The notes beneath the pieces are model-generated. The model saw only the letters and a list, made by a program, of their open reading frames with translations, did not search any database and had not been told where the DNA came from. Shown here piece after piece: positions 1 through 10,698 of a stretch of 64,000 nucleotides of DNA (its first letter is position 1; every line of letters begins with the position of its first letter). The position numbers and the translations under genes are program-made. This DNA comes from Dryomyza anilis (taxonomy: Eukaryota; Arthropoda; Insecta; Diptera; Dryomyzidae), in NCBI GenBank assembly GCA_951804985.1, contig OX638135.1, positions 34,195,116 to 34,259,115 on the forward strand, given 5' to 3'.

Positions 1-11
1 AACCTCCTCCA

Positions 12-848
12 CTAGTATTTCGTACCCGGACTGGGGTATTTTTTTAACTCATTTTTTAAGCATATCTGCTCATTTCAGTTTTTTCCGTTTTTTTTTTATT
101 TTTCCCCGTTTTTTGTTTTTGCTATACTTTTTAGTTTGCTTTTCCTTTTTGCATTTTTTTATATGTTTTTGCTTCGGTTTTTTCTTTTGATTTTGTTTTT
201 AAAATCAACTTTTCTTTTTGCTTTAAATTTTTGTGGATTTGTGTTTTACTTTTATTTTTGTGTTTTAAATTTTGTTTTGTGCGTTTTTGGTTTTTGTATT
301 TGTGATATTTTCGCGATTTTGTTTTTGTGGTTTTCTTTGGTTTTTTCTTTTTTTTTTTGTTTTGGTTTTGATTTGGGTTTTTTTATTTTGTTTTTGCTTT
401 TATTTTGTGATTTTGCTTTTGTTTTTATGATTTTGTTTTTGTGTTTCTGCTTTCGCTTTTATGTTTTTGTCTTTGTTTTTGTTTTTGCTTTTGTTTTATG
501 TTTGTATTTTCTTTTGTTTTATGTGTCTGCTGTTGTTCTTTGTATTTGCTTTTGTTTTTCCATCTTTGTGTTTTTTAATTTGATATTGTGTTTTTGTAAC
601 TGCTTTTGATGTTGTGTTTGATTCTTGCTTTTGTTTTTGTGTTTGAGTTTTTGTTTTATCTTCTTAGCTGGTGTAAGTCCCCCGTTATAACGCGTTGGAA
701 ATTTGGGTTGTATGGGAGACGCCACGCCCCGTTGTTTAATCCCAGATATAACCTATGTCACCCTCCGGACTCCATAGTATCCTGGTGCAAAATTTTAGTC
801 AACTCGGTTCAGCGGTTTAGACGTGATGCAAACAGACAGACTGACAGA

Positions 849-850
<2 letters not shown>
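12..850 (-). repeat. Helentron/DINE-like unit 4, left arm
   Basis: Read on the minus strand, the unit begins next to a (TA)n tract, has a head with a CAGTCTGTCTGTTTGCATCACG-type segment and the phrase GGAGTCCGGAGGGTG, then about 600 bp of A-rich low-complexity sequence. It ends with CCGTCCGGGTACGAAATACTAG. The terminal ACCC/GGGT self-complementarity just before CTAG resembles a Helitron/Helentron 3' end. The T-rich open frame at 136-609 is this low-complexity body and not a gene. The class assignment is inferred from structure. Confidence 0.6.
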
Positions 851-906
<56 letters not shown>

Positions 907-917
907 TATATATATAG

Positions 918-982
<65 letters not shown>

Positions 983-983
983 T
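850..983. repeat. (TA)n microsatellite, left arm
   Basis: Almost pure TA repeat with a few G or C interruptions, between two Helentron-like units. Such tracts are usual at the start of these elements. Confidence 0.97.
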
Positions 984-984
984 A

Positions 985-1882
985 CTAGCTGGACCAGTGC
1001 ACGACTCGTGCAAAGATTTTGTGAATGCAAGGATATGGAGCAATTTTATTAATATAAAAAACATTTTTAATATTTATATCAGGGACCTGTACTTCGTTCT
1101 CCGCTAAAACAACTTTTCTCATAGACTTTTCTCAGACTGTTTCCTCGTAGAATTCTTCCTAGTAGAATTCTTCCTTGTAGAATTCTTTCCCGTAGAATTC
1201 TTTCTCGTAGAGTTTTTCCCAGTAGAACTTTTAGTGTGGTGAGAATCGGTGTGGTGAATTTAGGTGTGGTGAGTTTTATTGTGGTGTGTTTTAGTGTGGT
1301 GATTTTTAGTATGGAGAGTTTAAGTGCAGTGAATCTTTTTGTGGTGAGTTTAAGTGTGTTGAATTTGAGTGTGGTGAATTTAAGTGTGCTGAATTTAAGT
1401 GTGGCGAATTTGAGTGTGGTGAATTTAAGTGTGGTGAGTTTTAGTGTGGTAAATTTAAGTGTGGTGAATTTGAGTGTTGTGCGTTTTAGTGTGGCGAATG
1501 TGAATGTGGTGAATTTAAGTGTGGTGAGTTTTAGTGTGGTAAATTTTAGTGTGGTGAATTTTAGGGTGTTTTTCTTTGTGTTTTTGCTTTTGTTTTTGTC
1601 TTTTGTGTTTGTGTTTTTGATTTGTTTTTGTGTTTTTGCTTTTGTATTTTTTGTTTCATCTTCTTAGCTTGTCTATGTGCCGAGTTATGTCGTTTTGAAA
1701 GTTTAGGTTGTATGGAAGGTGCCACGCCCCTTTGTCCAATCCCGCCCATATATAGCCTATGACACCCTCCGGACTCCAAAGTACTCTGGTGCAAAATTTT
1801 AGTTAAATTGGTATAGCGGTTTATACGTGATGCTGGAACAAACAGACAGACCGACAGACGGACCAAGAGTTTTATATATATA
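985..1882 (-). repeat. Helentron/DINE-like unit 3, left arm
   Basis: On the minus strand it opens with TATATATATAAAACTC and a (GTCT)n-rich head, then the conserved block containing GGAGTCCGGAGGGTGTCATA and GGGGCGTGGCA, an A/C-rich body, a 15-bp minisatellite at about 1233-1564, an EcoRI-rich 15-bp repeat at about 1143-1230, and a 3' end with the short palindrome GCACGACTCGTGC followed by GTCCAGCTAG. A hairpin a few bases before CTAG is the classical Helitron-type 3' end. There is no coding capacity. Confidence 0.65.
1233..1564. repeat. 15-bp minisatellite AGTGTGGTGAATTTA
   Basis: About 22 degenerate tandem units of 15 bp (consensus AGTGTGGTGAATTTA or AGTGTGGTGAGTTTT). Because 15 is a multiple of 3, it gives open frames with five-residue periodicity (SVVNL/SVVSF) that look like a protein and are not evidence of one. 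Related arrays lie at about 2150-2325, 3497-3765, 14130-14395, 14550-14660, 15655-15825, 16413-16500 and 16815-17070. Confidence 0.9.
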
Positions 1883-2900
1883 CTAGCTGGTCCTGTGAAC
1901 GACTCTTGCAAAGATTTTGTAAATGCAAGGATATGGAGCAATTTTATTAATATAAAAAAAAAAAATTATTATTTATATCAGGGACCCATGCTTTCCTGTG
2001 GACGTTTTTTTTATTGGTTTTATAAATGTAGTAACCAAAACAAAACTAATCCTCCGCTAAAACAACTTTTCTCATAGACAATTCTTTCTCAGACTGTGCT
2101 TCCCGTAGTATTCTTCCCAGTAGAATTCTTTCCCGTAGAGTTTTTTCCAGTAGTGTGGTGAATTTTATTGTGGTGAGTTTTAGTGTGGTGAATTTTAGTG
2201 TGGTGAGTTTTAGTGTGGTGAATTTTATGTGGTGAATTTTATTGTGATGAATTTTAGGGTGGTGAATTTTATGTGGTGAATTTTATTGTGGTGAATTTTA
2301 GGGCGGTGAATTTTAGTGTGGTTGATTTTGTTTTTGTGTTTTTCTTTTGTGTTTTTTTTTTTGTGTTTTTTACATTTATGTTTTGCTTTTTTTGTGTTTT
2401 TGCTTTTATTTTTAGGTTTTTGTTGTTCGTTTTTTGATGTATCTTTGCTTTTGTTTTTGTTTTGTTTTTGTGTTTCTGCTTTGGATCTTTTTATTTGCTT
2501 CTACTTTTGGTTTTCCATCCTTTTGTTGTATTTTTCTGTTGTTTTTGTGTTACTGCTTAAGTATTGTGCTTTAACTTTTGTTTTTGCTTTTGTGTTTTTG
2601 CTTTTGTTTTCGTGTTTTTGCTTTTGTATTTTTTTTTTGTTTCATCTTCTTAGCTTGTGTATGTGCCGAGTTATGTCGTTTTGAAAGTTTAGGTTGTATG
2701 GGAGTTGCCACGCCCCTTTGTCCAATCCCGCCCATATATAGCCTATGACACCCTCCGGACTCCATAGTATCCTGGTGCAAAATTTGAGTTAAATCGGTTC
2801 CGCGATATAGACGTGATGCTGGAACAAACAGACAGACAGACAGACAGACAGACCGACAGACCGACAGACTGACAGATGGACCAAGAGTTTTATATATATA
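1883..2900 (-). repeat. Helentron/DINE-like unit 2, left arm
   Basis: Same architecture as unit 3: (TA) head with a (GTCT)n run, the GGAGTCCGGAGGGTG block, a long A/C-rich (T/G-rich on plus) body, a 15-bp minisatellite, the GGTTTTATAAA region, and the GTGAACGA hairpin variant before CTAG at 1883-1886. It lies head-to-tail with units 1 and 3, so three copies form a tandem array. Confidence 0.65.
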
Positions 2901-3343
2901 CTAGCTGGACCCGTGCACGACTCGTGCCAAGATTTTGTGAATGAAAGGATTTGTAGCGATTTTATTAATATAAAACACATTATTACTAATTATATCAAAG
3001 ACCCGTGCTTCGCTGTGGAAGTTTTTTATTGGTTTTATAAACGTAGTAACCAAATAATAATTCTCCGCCAAAACAACTTTTCTCAAAGAAAATTCTTTCT
3101 CAGACTGCGCTTCCCCGTAGAATATTTCGCCTTAGAAATCTTCCCTGTAGAAATGTTTCCCGTAAAATTCTTCCCCATTGAACGCTTTCCCGTAGAATTC
3201 TTCCCGTAGAACTCATCCCGGTAGAATTTTTCCCGGTAGAATTCTTTTCCGTAGAATTCTTCCCCGCAGAGTTTTTCCCAGTAGAAGTTTTATTGTGGTG
3301 GTTTTAATGTGGTGAGTTTTAGTGTGGTGAGTTTTAGCGGGGT
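2901..3343 (-). repeat. Helentron/DINE-like unit 1, 3' part, left arm
   Basis: The 3' half of a unit with the end palindrome GCACGACTCGTGC and CTAG at 2901-2904, then EcoRI-rich 15-bp repeats up to about 3275. At about 3343 the sequence switches to a piece of the same family in the opposite orientation, making a small fold-back. Confidence 0.6.
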
Positions 3344-3912
3344 TTCAAAACGACATAACTCGGCACATAGACAAGCTAAGAAGATGAAACAAAAAATACA
3401 AAAGCAAAAACACAAAAACAAAAACAAAAGCAAAAACACAAACACAAAAGACAAAAACAAAAGCAAAAACTCAAAAGCAAAAACACCAAAAAAACACCCT
3501 AAAATTCACCACACTAAAATTTACCACACTAAAACTCAATACACTTAAATTCACCACACTCAAATTCGCCACACTTAAATTCAGCACACTTAAATTCACC
3601 TCATTAAAACTCACCACACTAAAACTCACCACACTAAAATTCACCACACTAAAATTCACCACACTCAAATTCAACACACTAAAACACACCACACTAAAAC
3701 TCACCACACCAAAATTCACCACACCTAAATTCACCCCACCGAATCTCACCACACAAAAACTTCTACTGAGAAAAACTCTACGAGAAAGAATTCTACGGGA
3801 AAGAAATGTACTAGGAAGAATTCTACTAGTAAGAATTCTACGGGGAAACAGTCTGAGAAAGAATTGTCTATGAGAAAAGTTGTTTTAGCGGAGAATTAGT
3901 TTTGTTTTGGCT
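3344..3912 (+). repeat. Helentron-like fragment in inverted orientation, left arm
   Basis: Plus-oriented body of the same repeat: A/C-rich run, 15-bp minisatellite (3497-3765), EcoRI-rich units (3780-3850) and the TTTTAGCGGAG segment. It stops at the poly-T tract that marks the 3' end of the LINE fragment. Confidence 0.6.
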
Positions 3913-4589
3913 CTTTTTTTTTTTTTTTTAATGTGGGATAAAAAAATAGAGCCACAGCACTCAGACAGGGTTATATCCATTGTGCTGTGACCCAGTTCCC
4001 TGGTTTTTAATGATACTTCTTAGATTCATTATTGAATCTAAGAAGGCTATTGTGTGATAGAGAGTGAAGCTGATCCTCTCTCATCACGCCTGTGCCAAAG
4101 ATCTGCCTTCTAATTCTAGAAAATGCTGGACAGTCACAGAGATAGTGCTCTGTGGTGCCAGTTTCTTCGTAGCAGGCAGAACATAATGCGCTTTCGGCCA
4201 GGTCGATTGCGTTCATGTGTTTTTCACATGCGTTGTGTCCCGTTAGAAGTCCCGTCAGTTTTCTGCACTCCTTTCTACTTAAGGAAAGTAGAAACTAGGC
4301 CGATCTTTTGGTTATCGTCGGTGAGCTTGGAGAATCTGCATTTCGTCTCATTCAGCCATCTGCTCTTGTGTGCGGAGGCGACCCAAGAGCTGATGACGAA
4401 TTTTCCCGTAGATGCAGGTAGTCCAAGCACAGGTTCTGGTCCAAATGGATTATCCTCAGATCCAGCACGTGCTAGTTCGTCAGATGTTTCATTGCCTGAA
4501 ACTCCTTTATGGCCCGGCACCCAAATCAGTTGTGTATTGTGTATTGTATTTACCAACACAATTAAGATGTGATCTGCATTGACGAACAA
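3913..4589 (-). pseudogene. LOA-like LINE ORF2, 3' fragment with poly(A) end, left arm
   Basis: Minus-strand coding sequence for the end of a LINE ORF2. It has the last part of RNase H (LIWVPGHKGVSGNETSDELA, carrying the conserved His and final Asp) and, in a second frame segment 4216-4007, a Cys-rich tail (CSACYEETGTTEHYLCDCP) typical of I/LOA/R1-type ORF2 C termini. A short 3' UTR ends in poly(A), seen as poly-T at 3913-3929. The missing upstream half lies at 7733 and above, so about 3.1 kb of other sequence splits the RNase H domain. The two frames here imply a frameshift near 4220-4275. Confidence 0.85.
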
Positions 4590-5511
4590 TGGAATTTTTT
4601 AAATTAAAAAAGTATTATAGTGAGAAATCTGCATAGTATTTTAGTTTTTAAAAACGATATAATATCTTTAATGGTAATTGCGATAATAATCAATAAAGTT
4701 GGAATTTTTTTTAATAAAAAAACTTTTTTTAAATGTATTCTGTTTAAATTATTTTTTGTTTTTTCTCGTGACGTATTAAATAAGTAAAATAAACAAAGTA
4801 TTTATTCCGGTAAATTTTTATGTGACATAACAAAGTTTTTCTGTATCTAGATATTCAAAAATCTCTAACTAAACATGATGATTTAAATACTTCTGCTATG
4901 ACTTAGGTTTTATATGTTTGCCATTAACTCGAATCGCAGTGTAACTTTAAATTTTGTTAACTTTTATATTTTTAATAACTGTTTTTTCTGAAGTGTTGTC
5001 TAGTTGTATTTACCATATGTTTTCATACAGTTTGATATTTCATTGAATACATGCTAGACACAAAATGTAGATGCAAAAATTGCTATAAACGGAATTTAAA
5101 TGAAAAATGTAGAATGAAAAGTTTTCGCAAAACACAGACACAGTGTAAAGGATGTTCGCAAGGATAATCAGTACTTTTTTTTTTCATTTTTATGTATGTT
5201 TTTTCCTGTTTTGTGTGCTTCCGTTTTTGCAAACGTATTTTCGCGCCATTATTAAATAAGTTACGCAAATGCGTTACAGGAAAATTAGTGATAATGTCAG
5301 CTGAAAAGTAAAAATAACAAAAAAATACTTTAAAAATCATAGGTAATATAAAAACAACTATTTTTTATATATTTTGAAATTTTAAATCACTTTAAAGTAA
5401 AATATTAAATTTTCAGTATTTTGGGTACAAAATTAATTTTTTCATACTTTTAGGAAAATATAAAGTTGTCAGTTTACACATTTTTTTAGTTTAGTTTTTA
5501 AATAAACTTTT
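4590..5511. other. AT-rich inserted block, left arm, largely unrecognised
   Basis: About 0.9 kb of AT-rich sequence between the two halves of the LINE RNase H. Apart from the short Cys-rich frame at 5051-5167, I recognise no gene or repeat. It has an inverted copy at about 12480-13333. Confidence 0.6.
5051..5167 (+). pseudogene. Short Cys-rich frame, possibly a transposase zinc-binding tail
   Basis: A 38-codon frame containing KCRCKNCYKRNLNEKC followed about 15 residues later by QCKGC. Spaced Cys pairs of the type CxCxxC...C...CxxC occur at the C termini of piggyBac-like transposases and in other zinc-binding domains. There is no recognisable catalytic core upstream, so it could be a remnant or chance. 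The exact inverted copy is at 12756-12872 on the minus strand. Confidence 0.3.
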
Positions 5512-6369
5512 TGAACCTTTTTACAGTGACGTGACAACCACAAGGACAATAGCAAAAATTGTAAAATTTTGAAAAAAAGTTTCACAAATTGCTCTACAAC
5601 GTATGGGCTTTGCAAACAAAATACTAGACAACTTTTGCAATTAGTACAGACTGGTTTTATTTTCTGTCTATGTGAAAATAAATATTTATGTCATGGTGCA
5701 TGTGTTAATTGCCAAATACATAATATTTGAGAAATAATATTTGCAAAATACCGCCATTTGCAGCTATTTGTGTAACTATTTCAATCGAACGCACACAAAA
5801 CAAATGGCCACCAATAGTGCTGTGGTTAGTGTGAAATTTGTTTTGGTTGAGGTTTTAGGGGGGGAGGGGGGTTCTGTGACCAAAACACAGAACCATGATG
5901 TAGTTGGTGTTTTTTGGTGGCAGTTGTAACATGTTTCAATTCTGAGCATTCGTGAATCCCGGTAGAAACAATAAATACATCAAAATTCATGGTTTTCAAG
6001 ACATCATGAAATTATTTAGAATAGTCCAAAACAATGTTAAAGAAGGACTTCCAGGCCAATATGAGAAAACATGATAAAGATTTCACGAAATTTTACCTGC
6101 ATAAAAGAATCCCATTAAAATAAACCAAATATCCAAAAATATTGAAATATGCGATAATATTTTATGTGTGAAATTTTAAGTAAATCCAATTTCATATGAA
6201 TTACCACCCAAAATCATTTTCGATTCTCATGAAGTCACTCTGTCTATAAATTGATATAACGCACCCTGTACATTTCATTTCATCTGTGGTTTCTTACCAT
6301 TTCCCGAGACAAAAGGTTAAAACTGTCAGAAATTTAGTATCGAGAGCCAAACACAAAATATTTGGCAGG

Positions 6370-6735
6370 TTAGCTACATATTTTCGAAAAATTTTGAACT
6401 GATTTTAAAATTTTTAAAACTATTGTGTAGAAAATGCTTGAGGCAATATGTTTTGAAATTAGAGATTGGTTATGGAAATAAAAATCCGTAAATAAAAAAT
6501 CATTTAAAAATTTGTAAAAAATCCAAAAATTATCAGATTTTATTTTTTTTTTTGTTTCTGAAATGTTTACTAAATAAAATGTGCTCACTTGAGCAAATAT
6601 CTTGTTTAGTTTTAAAGAAATTGAACAGGAACATGAAATTTTAGTTTCATTTTTGAAGACTTTACTTTTCATATTTAGACATAGATTAAACATTTGTTAT
6701 TGAATCCAAAATATGTGTATGGGAATTTTACAAAC
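6370..6735 (+). repeat. Terminus related to the 380-bp inverted repeats of the 51180-59205 element
   Basis: Similar in order and wording to 51230-51570 and to the reverse complement of 58820-59150: TATTTTCG near the start, then ATATCTTGTTTAGTTTTAAA, then TGAAGACTTTACTTT and ATAGATT...ATTTTAT...AATCAAAATAT-type segments. This is a third, isolated copy of that element end. Confidence 0.6.
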
Positions 6736-6744
6736 TATCCTATC

Positions 6745-7130
6745 CTATTAATATAATAAATATCTTTGTTGGTTTTTCTATTTTTTGTTTCTTTGTTTGT
6801 TCCGCTTTTTCGTCTAAACAGCTGATCCGATTTTCTTGAAATTTTTACCACAGATGCGGTATGGGTTGGAAGGAATGATATATATGGGCGAGATTTGACA
6901 GAGGGGCGTGGCACCTCCTATACAGCCTGAAATGTCAAAAACATGGCACTTACAGCAGCTAAAAACATGAAACAAAACACTCAAATACAAAAAAAATATT
7001 TAAAAGCAAAAGCACAAAAGCAAAAGCACAAAAGCAAAAACACAAAACAAATCAAAAATACAAAAACAAAAACAAAAGCAAACGAAAAGCCTAACTAAAA
7101 GAAAACAACAACATTGTTTTTGACGTATAT
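6745..7130 (+). repeat. Divergent Helentron/DINE-like head
   Basis: Begins with a TATTAATATAATAAATATCTT stretch, then CTGATCCGATTTTCTTGAAAT, ATATATGGGCGAGATTTGAC and GAGGGGCGTGGCACCTCC, then an A-rich body with CAAAAGCAAAAACAC repeats. The block order matches the heads of the other units, but the sequence is clearly a different subfamily. Confidence 0.5.
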
Positions 7131-7560
7131 TTTTTTCAAATGGTGATTTCGACCAATGCGTTCTTATTGTTGTCTAACATTTTTTTTTTTTTGAAAATTT
7201 TCGAAAATGTCTTTGTTTTTTTTTTCAAATCGACCATTGTATTTTTATTGTCATATAGTGTTTTTTTGTAAATTTTTCGAACATTGTTGTTTTCGCGAAT
7301 ACATTTTTTTGTGTAAAATGGTGATTTCGACCATTGCGTTCTTTTTGTCGTACAATTTTTTTTTACAATTTTTTTGTTTCGAAAATTTTCGAAAATTGTT
7401 GTTTTTGTCGAATCATGTTTTTTTTGTAATATGATGATTCCGAACAATGCGTTCTTTTTGTTCTCCAAATTTTTTTTTTACAATTTTTTTTTCAAACATT
7501 GGTGTTTTTGTCGAATACCTTTCATTTGTAAAATGGTGATTTGGACCAGTGTATGTCGAT
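7131..7560. repeat. Degenerate tandem repeat of about 90-115 bp
   Basis: Five units, each with ATGGTGATTTCGACCA or a variant, a (T)n run, and GAAAATTTTCGAAAATTGTTG. Phrases recur at about 7139, 7226, 7317, 7431 and 7532. The right arm keeps the inner units at about 12100-12432. Confidence 0.75.
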
Positions 7561-7732
7561 ATGTGTATGTATGTCGACAGTTTTAGAGTGATTTCAAGAT
7601 ATTTCACACTAACCAACCAAAATAATTTAAATTCACCACACCGATATTCACCACTTCAAAATCCACCAAAACGAAACTCACGATCCGAAACTCATCAAAC
7701 CGAAACTGGCAAAAACTCACCACACTAAAACT

Positions 7733-9891
7733 TCAACTGGGATAAACTCTTGTTTGGGATAAACTCTTGTTCAAAGCCATAAAAGCAGCCTGACTATCGC
7801 TGCAAACTGATATAGCCCTGTTCTGCCATCTATTATCCGCAATGTAGTCCATAGCCATAAGTATAGCATAGACTTCGGCTTGAAATACCGAGGCATTGTC
7901 GCCTAAGGCGAAGTGAAGTCTGCGGTCATCCGGTTCCACAAACACTCCAGCACCAGATCCCTGATCGGTTCTGGAGCCGTCTGTGAAAATGCGGTGTGAC
8001 CCTCTACCTGGCTCACAGTCAGGCGTTAGCCAGTCTTGAATGTCAGGTTGGCAAACCTCAAAATTTCGTCTTCGTAATATTTCTGTTATCATTGCATCAG
8101 AGGGCATCTCCAGTAGACAGGTGTCTAATGGAGTGTCAAGTGCAATGTCAGAGATATTCCAGGGAACATTAAACCAGAAACCACTTCGTTTTAGTCTCCA
8201 GCAGCCTTTCATGGCTTCGCCTCTGATGAAGATGTCAAGTGGTGGTAGGTTTAAGATTGCATTCAGTGCTGGAACAGGTGTAGTGGGAAAGGCACCCGTA
8301 ACACCCAGACACACGGTTCTCTGAATCTTGGTAAGACTAGTTGTCACGCATTTTCGCGACAGCTTGTTCCACCAGACTACCGATGCATATGATATCATCG
8401 GTCTTATCAATGCCGTGTAAATCCATAAGGTTTTGCTCGGCGATAGTCCCCATGTCTTCCCAAAAATTCCTCTGCATTGCCAGAAGGCATTCAATGCTCG
8501 CAAAATTTTATTTTCAACATGTTTTGTCCAAAGTAGTTTACTATCTAGAGTTAAGCCCAGATATTTTACTTCGTTAGACAGAGGAATAGTGACACCCTTA
8601 AGTACTGGTAGAGATAATCCAGTCATTATTCTTTTCCTAGTGAAGAGAACAATCCCTGTTTTGTGAGGGTTAACGGAAAGTCCGTTTACAGTACACCAGC
8701 TGTCAATATAATTCAATGAGTTTTGTGTTTTAACACAGACCTCATTGAGGGAAAAGCCTGTGGCAAGAATGGCAACCACATCTGCATAGGCCTGGGAATA
8801 GACACCTGGTCTATCGAGATCGTTGACTAGAGAGTCAACCAGCATACACCAGAGCAGGGGGGAGAGAACGCCTCCTTGAGGACAACCTCTATTCACCCCT
8901 GCCATAATATACTGACCGCACTCCGCCTCAGAAGTGATGGTCCTAAACATTAGCATTGACCTTAGCCATTTGACCAATGTTTCATCTATTCCATGCCTTC
9001 TAGCTGCGTCACACATTCCATCAAAAGTCGCATTATCAAAAGCACCCTCGATGTCAATAAATATGCCCATCACGTGCATCTTCCTCTGAAAAGCATGCTC
9101 GATCCGGCCAACCAGATGTTGCAATGCTGTTTCACAGGATTTTCCACGTTGGTAGGCATGTTGTCTTGATGATAGTGGGTACCTTGACAGCGATGTTTTT
9201 CTGATGTGCAGCTCAACTAGTCTTTCTAGACACTTTAGTATGAAGGACATCATACTAATGGGTCTGAAGCTCTTGGCTATGGAATAGTCTTCTCTTCCAA
9301 CTTTAGGAATGAAGGCTACTTTAACTAAACGCCAGGATGTCGGAATGTATGCCCATGCGAGACTTGCTCTAAAGATCTTCTTTAGGCATGGTAGCAATTG
9401 GGTTATACCTTCCTGTAGCATGACTGGGTAGATGCCATCCGGTCCAGGTGACTTGACGTACACAACCAATCTGGCAACCTGCCAGTCATGTTTTGTCACA
9501 TTAGAGTTGTTATCCCAGTGCTGGGATTACAAAGTGGCCCTATGTGGATTTGATTTCCCGGAAAGTGAGTCTCAACTAGGACACTGAGTGCCTCTGTCTT
9601 AGACTCAGTATACGAGCCATCAGGTCTCCGCAGTGAGTCCAGTCGAGCAGTTCGGTCTCTTTTAAGAAACTTGACCAATCTGCTAGTCTCACTGCAGGAT
9701 TCGATGCTACTGCAGAAGTCTTTATGGGAAACACTTTTCGATTTACGAATTCGTGTCTTATACTCTTTCTGCTTAGCTCGATAAAGAAACCAGTCAGAGT
9801 CTAAGTTGCTCCTTAGGGCCCTATTTAGAAGCTTTCTGGAATCCTTGCGCAAGGTTTCAAGACAAGCGTTCCACCAAGGAACGGGAGGTCA
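7733..9891 (-). pseudogene. LOA-like LINE copy 1, ORF2 linker, reverse transcriptase and RNase H
   Basis: Continuation of ORF2 from 9891 downwards. The linker runs 9891-9496; then a frameshift and small deletions lead into the reverse transcriptase frame at 9499-7733. Recognisable RT parts in order are SPGPDGIYPVMLQEG, FRPISMMSFILKCLERLVE, the motif A region GIFIDIEGAFDN, the motif B region RGCPQGGVLSPLLW, and motif C. Motif C reads AYADVVAIL, so the second catalytic Asp of YADD is replaced by Val. RNase H begins with IFTDGSRTDQGSGAGVF and keeps QAEVYAI and CSDSQAA; it is cut at about 7735 by repeat DNA. The RNase H plus the DUF4780-like ORF1 point to the LOA clade of the I superfamily. The copy is dead. 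Confidence 0.9.
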
Positions 9892-10698
9892 AGATAACGT
9901 TTTTCGTACCGGACATGTTCGTACAAAACTAGAATTTATGACATCGTTCATAAATTGAACGGACGTCTCAATACTTTCTTTGGTACGAATTCTGACAGGA
10001 ATATTGAGGGAATTCTCAACTTCATGTCTGAAGCGTGTCCAGTTTTTTTTTCTAGGGTTTCTTACCGTCATAGAGGGCAGCACCTCTCGGTCAGTATGAA
10101 ACTCGATATACCTGTGGTCCGATAAAGAATCTTCTTTAAGAACCTTCCAGTTAAAGATTGACTCTCTCAGTCTACAGTTAGACAAAGTAAGGTCAATCAC
10201 TTCCTGTCTTCTAGCAGTCACAAAAGTGGGTTTATTACAAGTGTTGTGAATGTTCAGATTGGAGGTCATGATGAAGTCAAGGAGTCTGGTACCTCGTGCG
10301 TTGCATGTACTGCTGCCCCACACAGAGTGTTGAGCATTAGCTTCACAGCAAATAATAAGGCCGGTCTCCTTAAGATCACAGTACTCTATGAGCTCAACAA
10401 TTGCCTTTGGCGGAGGAGGCATTAGTGAGTCATAGGGGAAGAAGCCTGAGGCGACAATCAGAGGTTTCCATCCACTATCGCTTTCATAGCTCACTTTGGC
10501 TGCCACCAGGTCTTGCCCACAGAATTGGGTTAACTTGGTGACAGCAAAGTGTTTCGATACTATAAGACAGCTTCTAGGCCTTGCGGCTTGCTCATCGTAT
10601 AGTATGGTTTCACCACGTAGTTCACTAAGACCACAGATGCGTTTGATATACACCCATGGTTCTTCAATAGCTGTGATGTGAGGTAATGTATGCAACAT
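9889..10698 (-). pseudogene. LOA-like LINE copy 1, ORF2 endonuclease
   Basis: Apurinic-type endonuclease region of ORF2, about 269 codons. Family-typical stretches are VASGFFPYDSLMPPP, CCEANAQHSVWGSS, RGTRLLDFI, IDLTLSN and SDHRYIEF (the catalytic SDH triad region). It ends at a TGA at 9889 where copy 2 at 41350 has an Arg codon, so a single nonsense mutation separates it from the downstream linker. The first recognisable Met is near 10698; the true N terminus may lie slightly upstream. Confidence 0.88.

Larger units (their letters stand above)
5512..7185. other. 1.67-kb block present only in the left arm
   Basis: Absent from the right arm, where the flanks meet in a poly-A/T run. It holds unrecognised AT-rich DNA (5512-6369), a terminus resembling the long inverted repeats of the 51180-59205 element (6370-6735), a divergent Helentron-like head (6745-7130), and the first units of a tandem repeat. 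Deletion from the right arm is more likely than insertion here, because the block has no single element boundary at its edges. Confidence 0.75.
1..8156. repeat. Left arm of an 18-kb imperfect palindrome
   Basis: The first bases of the window are the reverse complement of the bases ending at 18369, and the match continues inward through the Helentron-like units, the LINE 3' fragment, the AT-rich block and part of the LINE RNase H. By eye the arms are about 98-99 percent identical outside repeat-copy-number changes. The arm may extend beyond the window start. It contains a block at about 5512-7185 that the other arm lacks, and a duplicated 16-bp piece near 7740-7770. The match ends around 8063, with a further short patch at 8141-8156. 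Confidence 0.93.

Noticed and set aside
136..905. Long open frames rich in Phe/Leu/Val in the first kilobase
   Set aside because: They translate T/G-rich low-complexity repeat and a (TA)n tract. The inverted copy in the right arm gives equally long frames on both strands.
1236..1667. 143-codon frame with SVVNL repeats, resembling a repeat protein
   Set aside because: It is a 15-bp minisatellite read in a frame-neutral period and varies in unit number between arms.
4123..4572. 149-codon plus-strand frame over the LINE fragment
   Set aside because: Antisense shadow of the RNase H and Cys-rich tail of ORF2 on the minus strand.
8040..8666. Three plus-strand frames over LINE copy 1
   Set aside because: Antisense to the reverse transcriptase; no independent motif.
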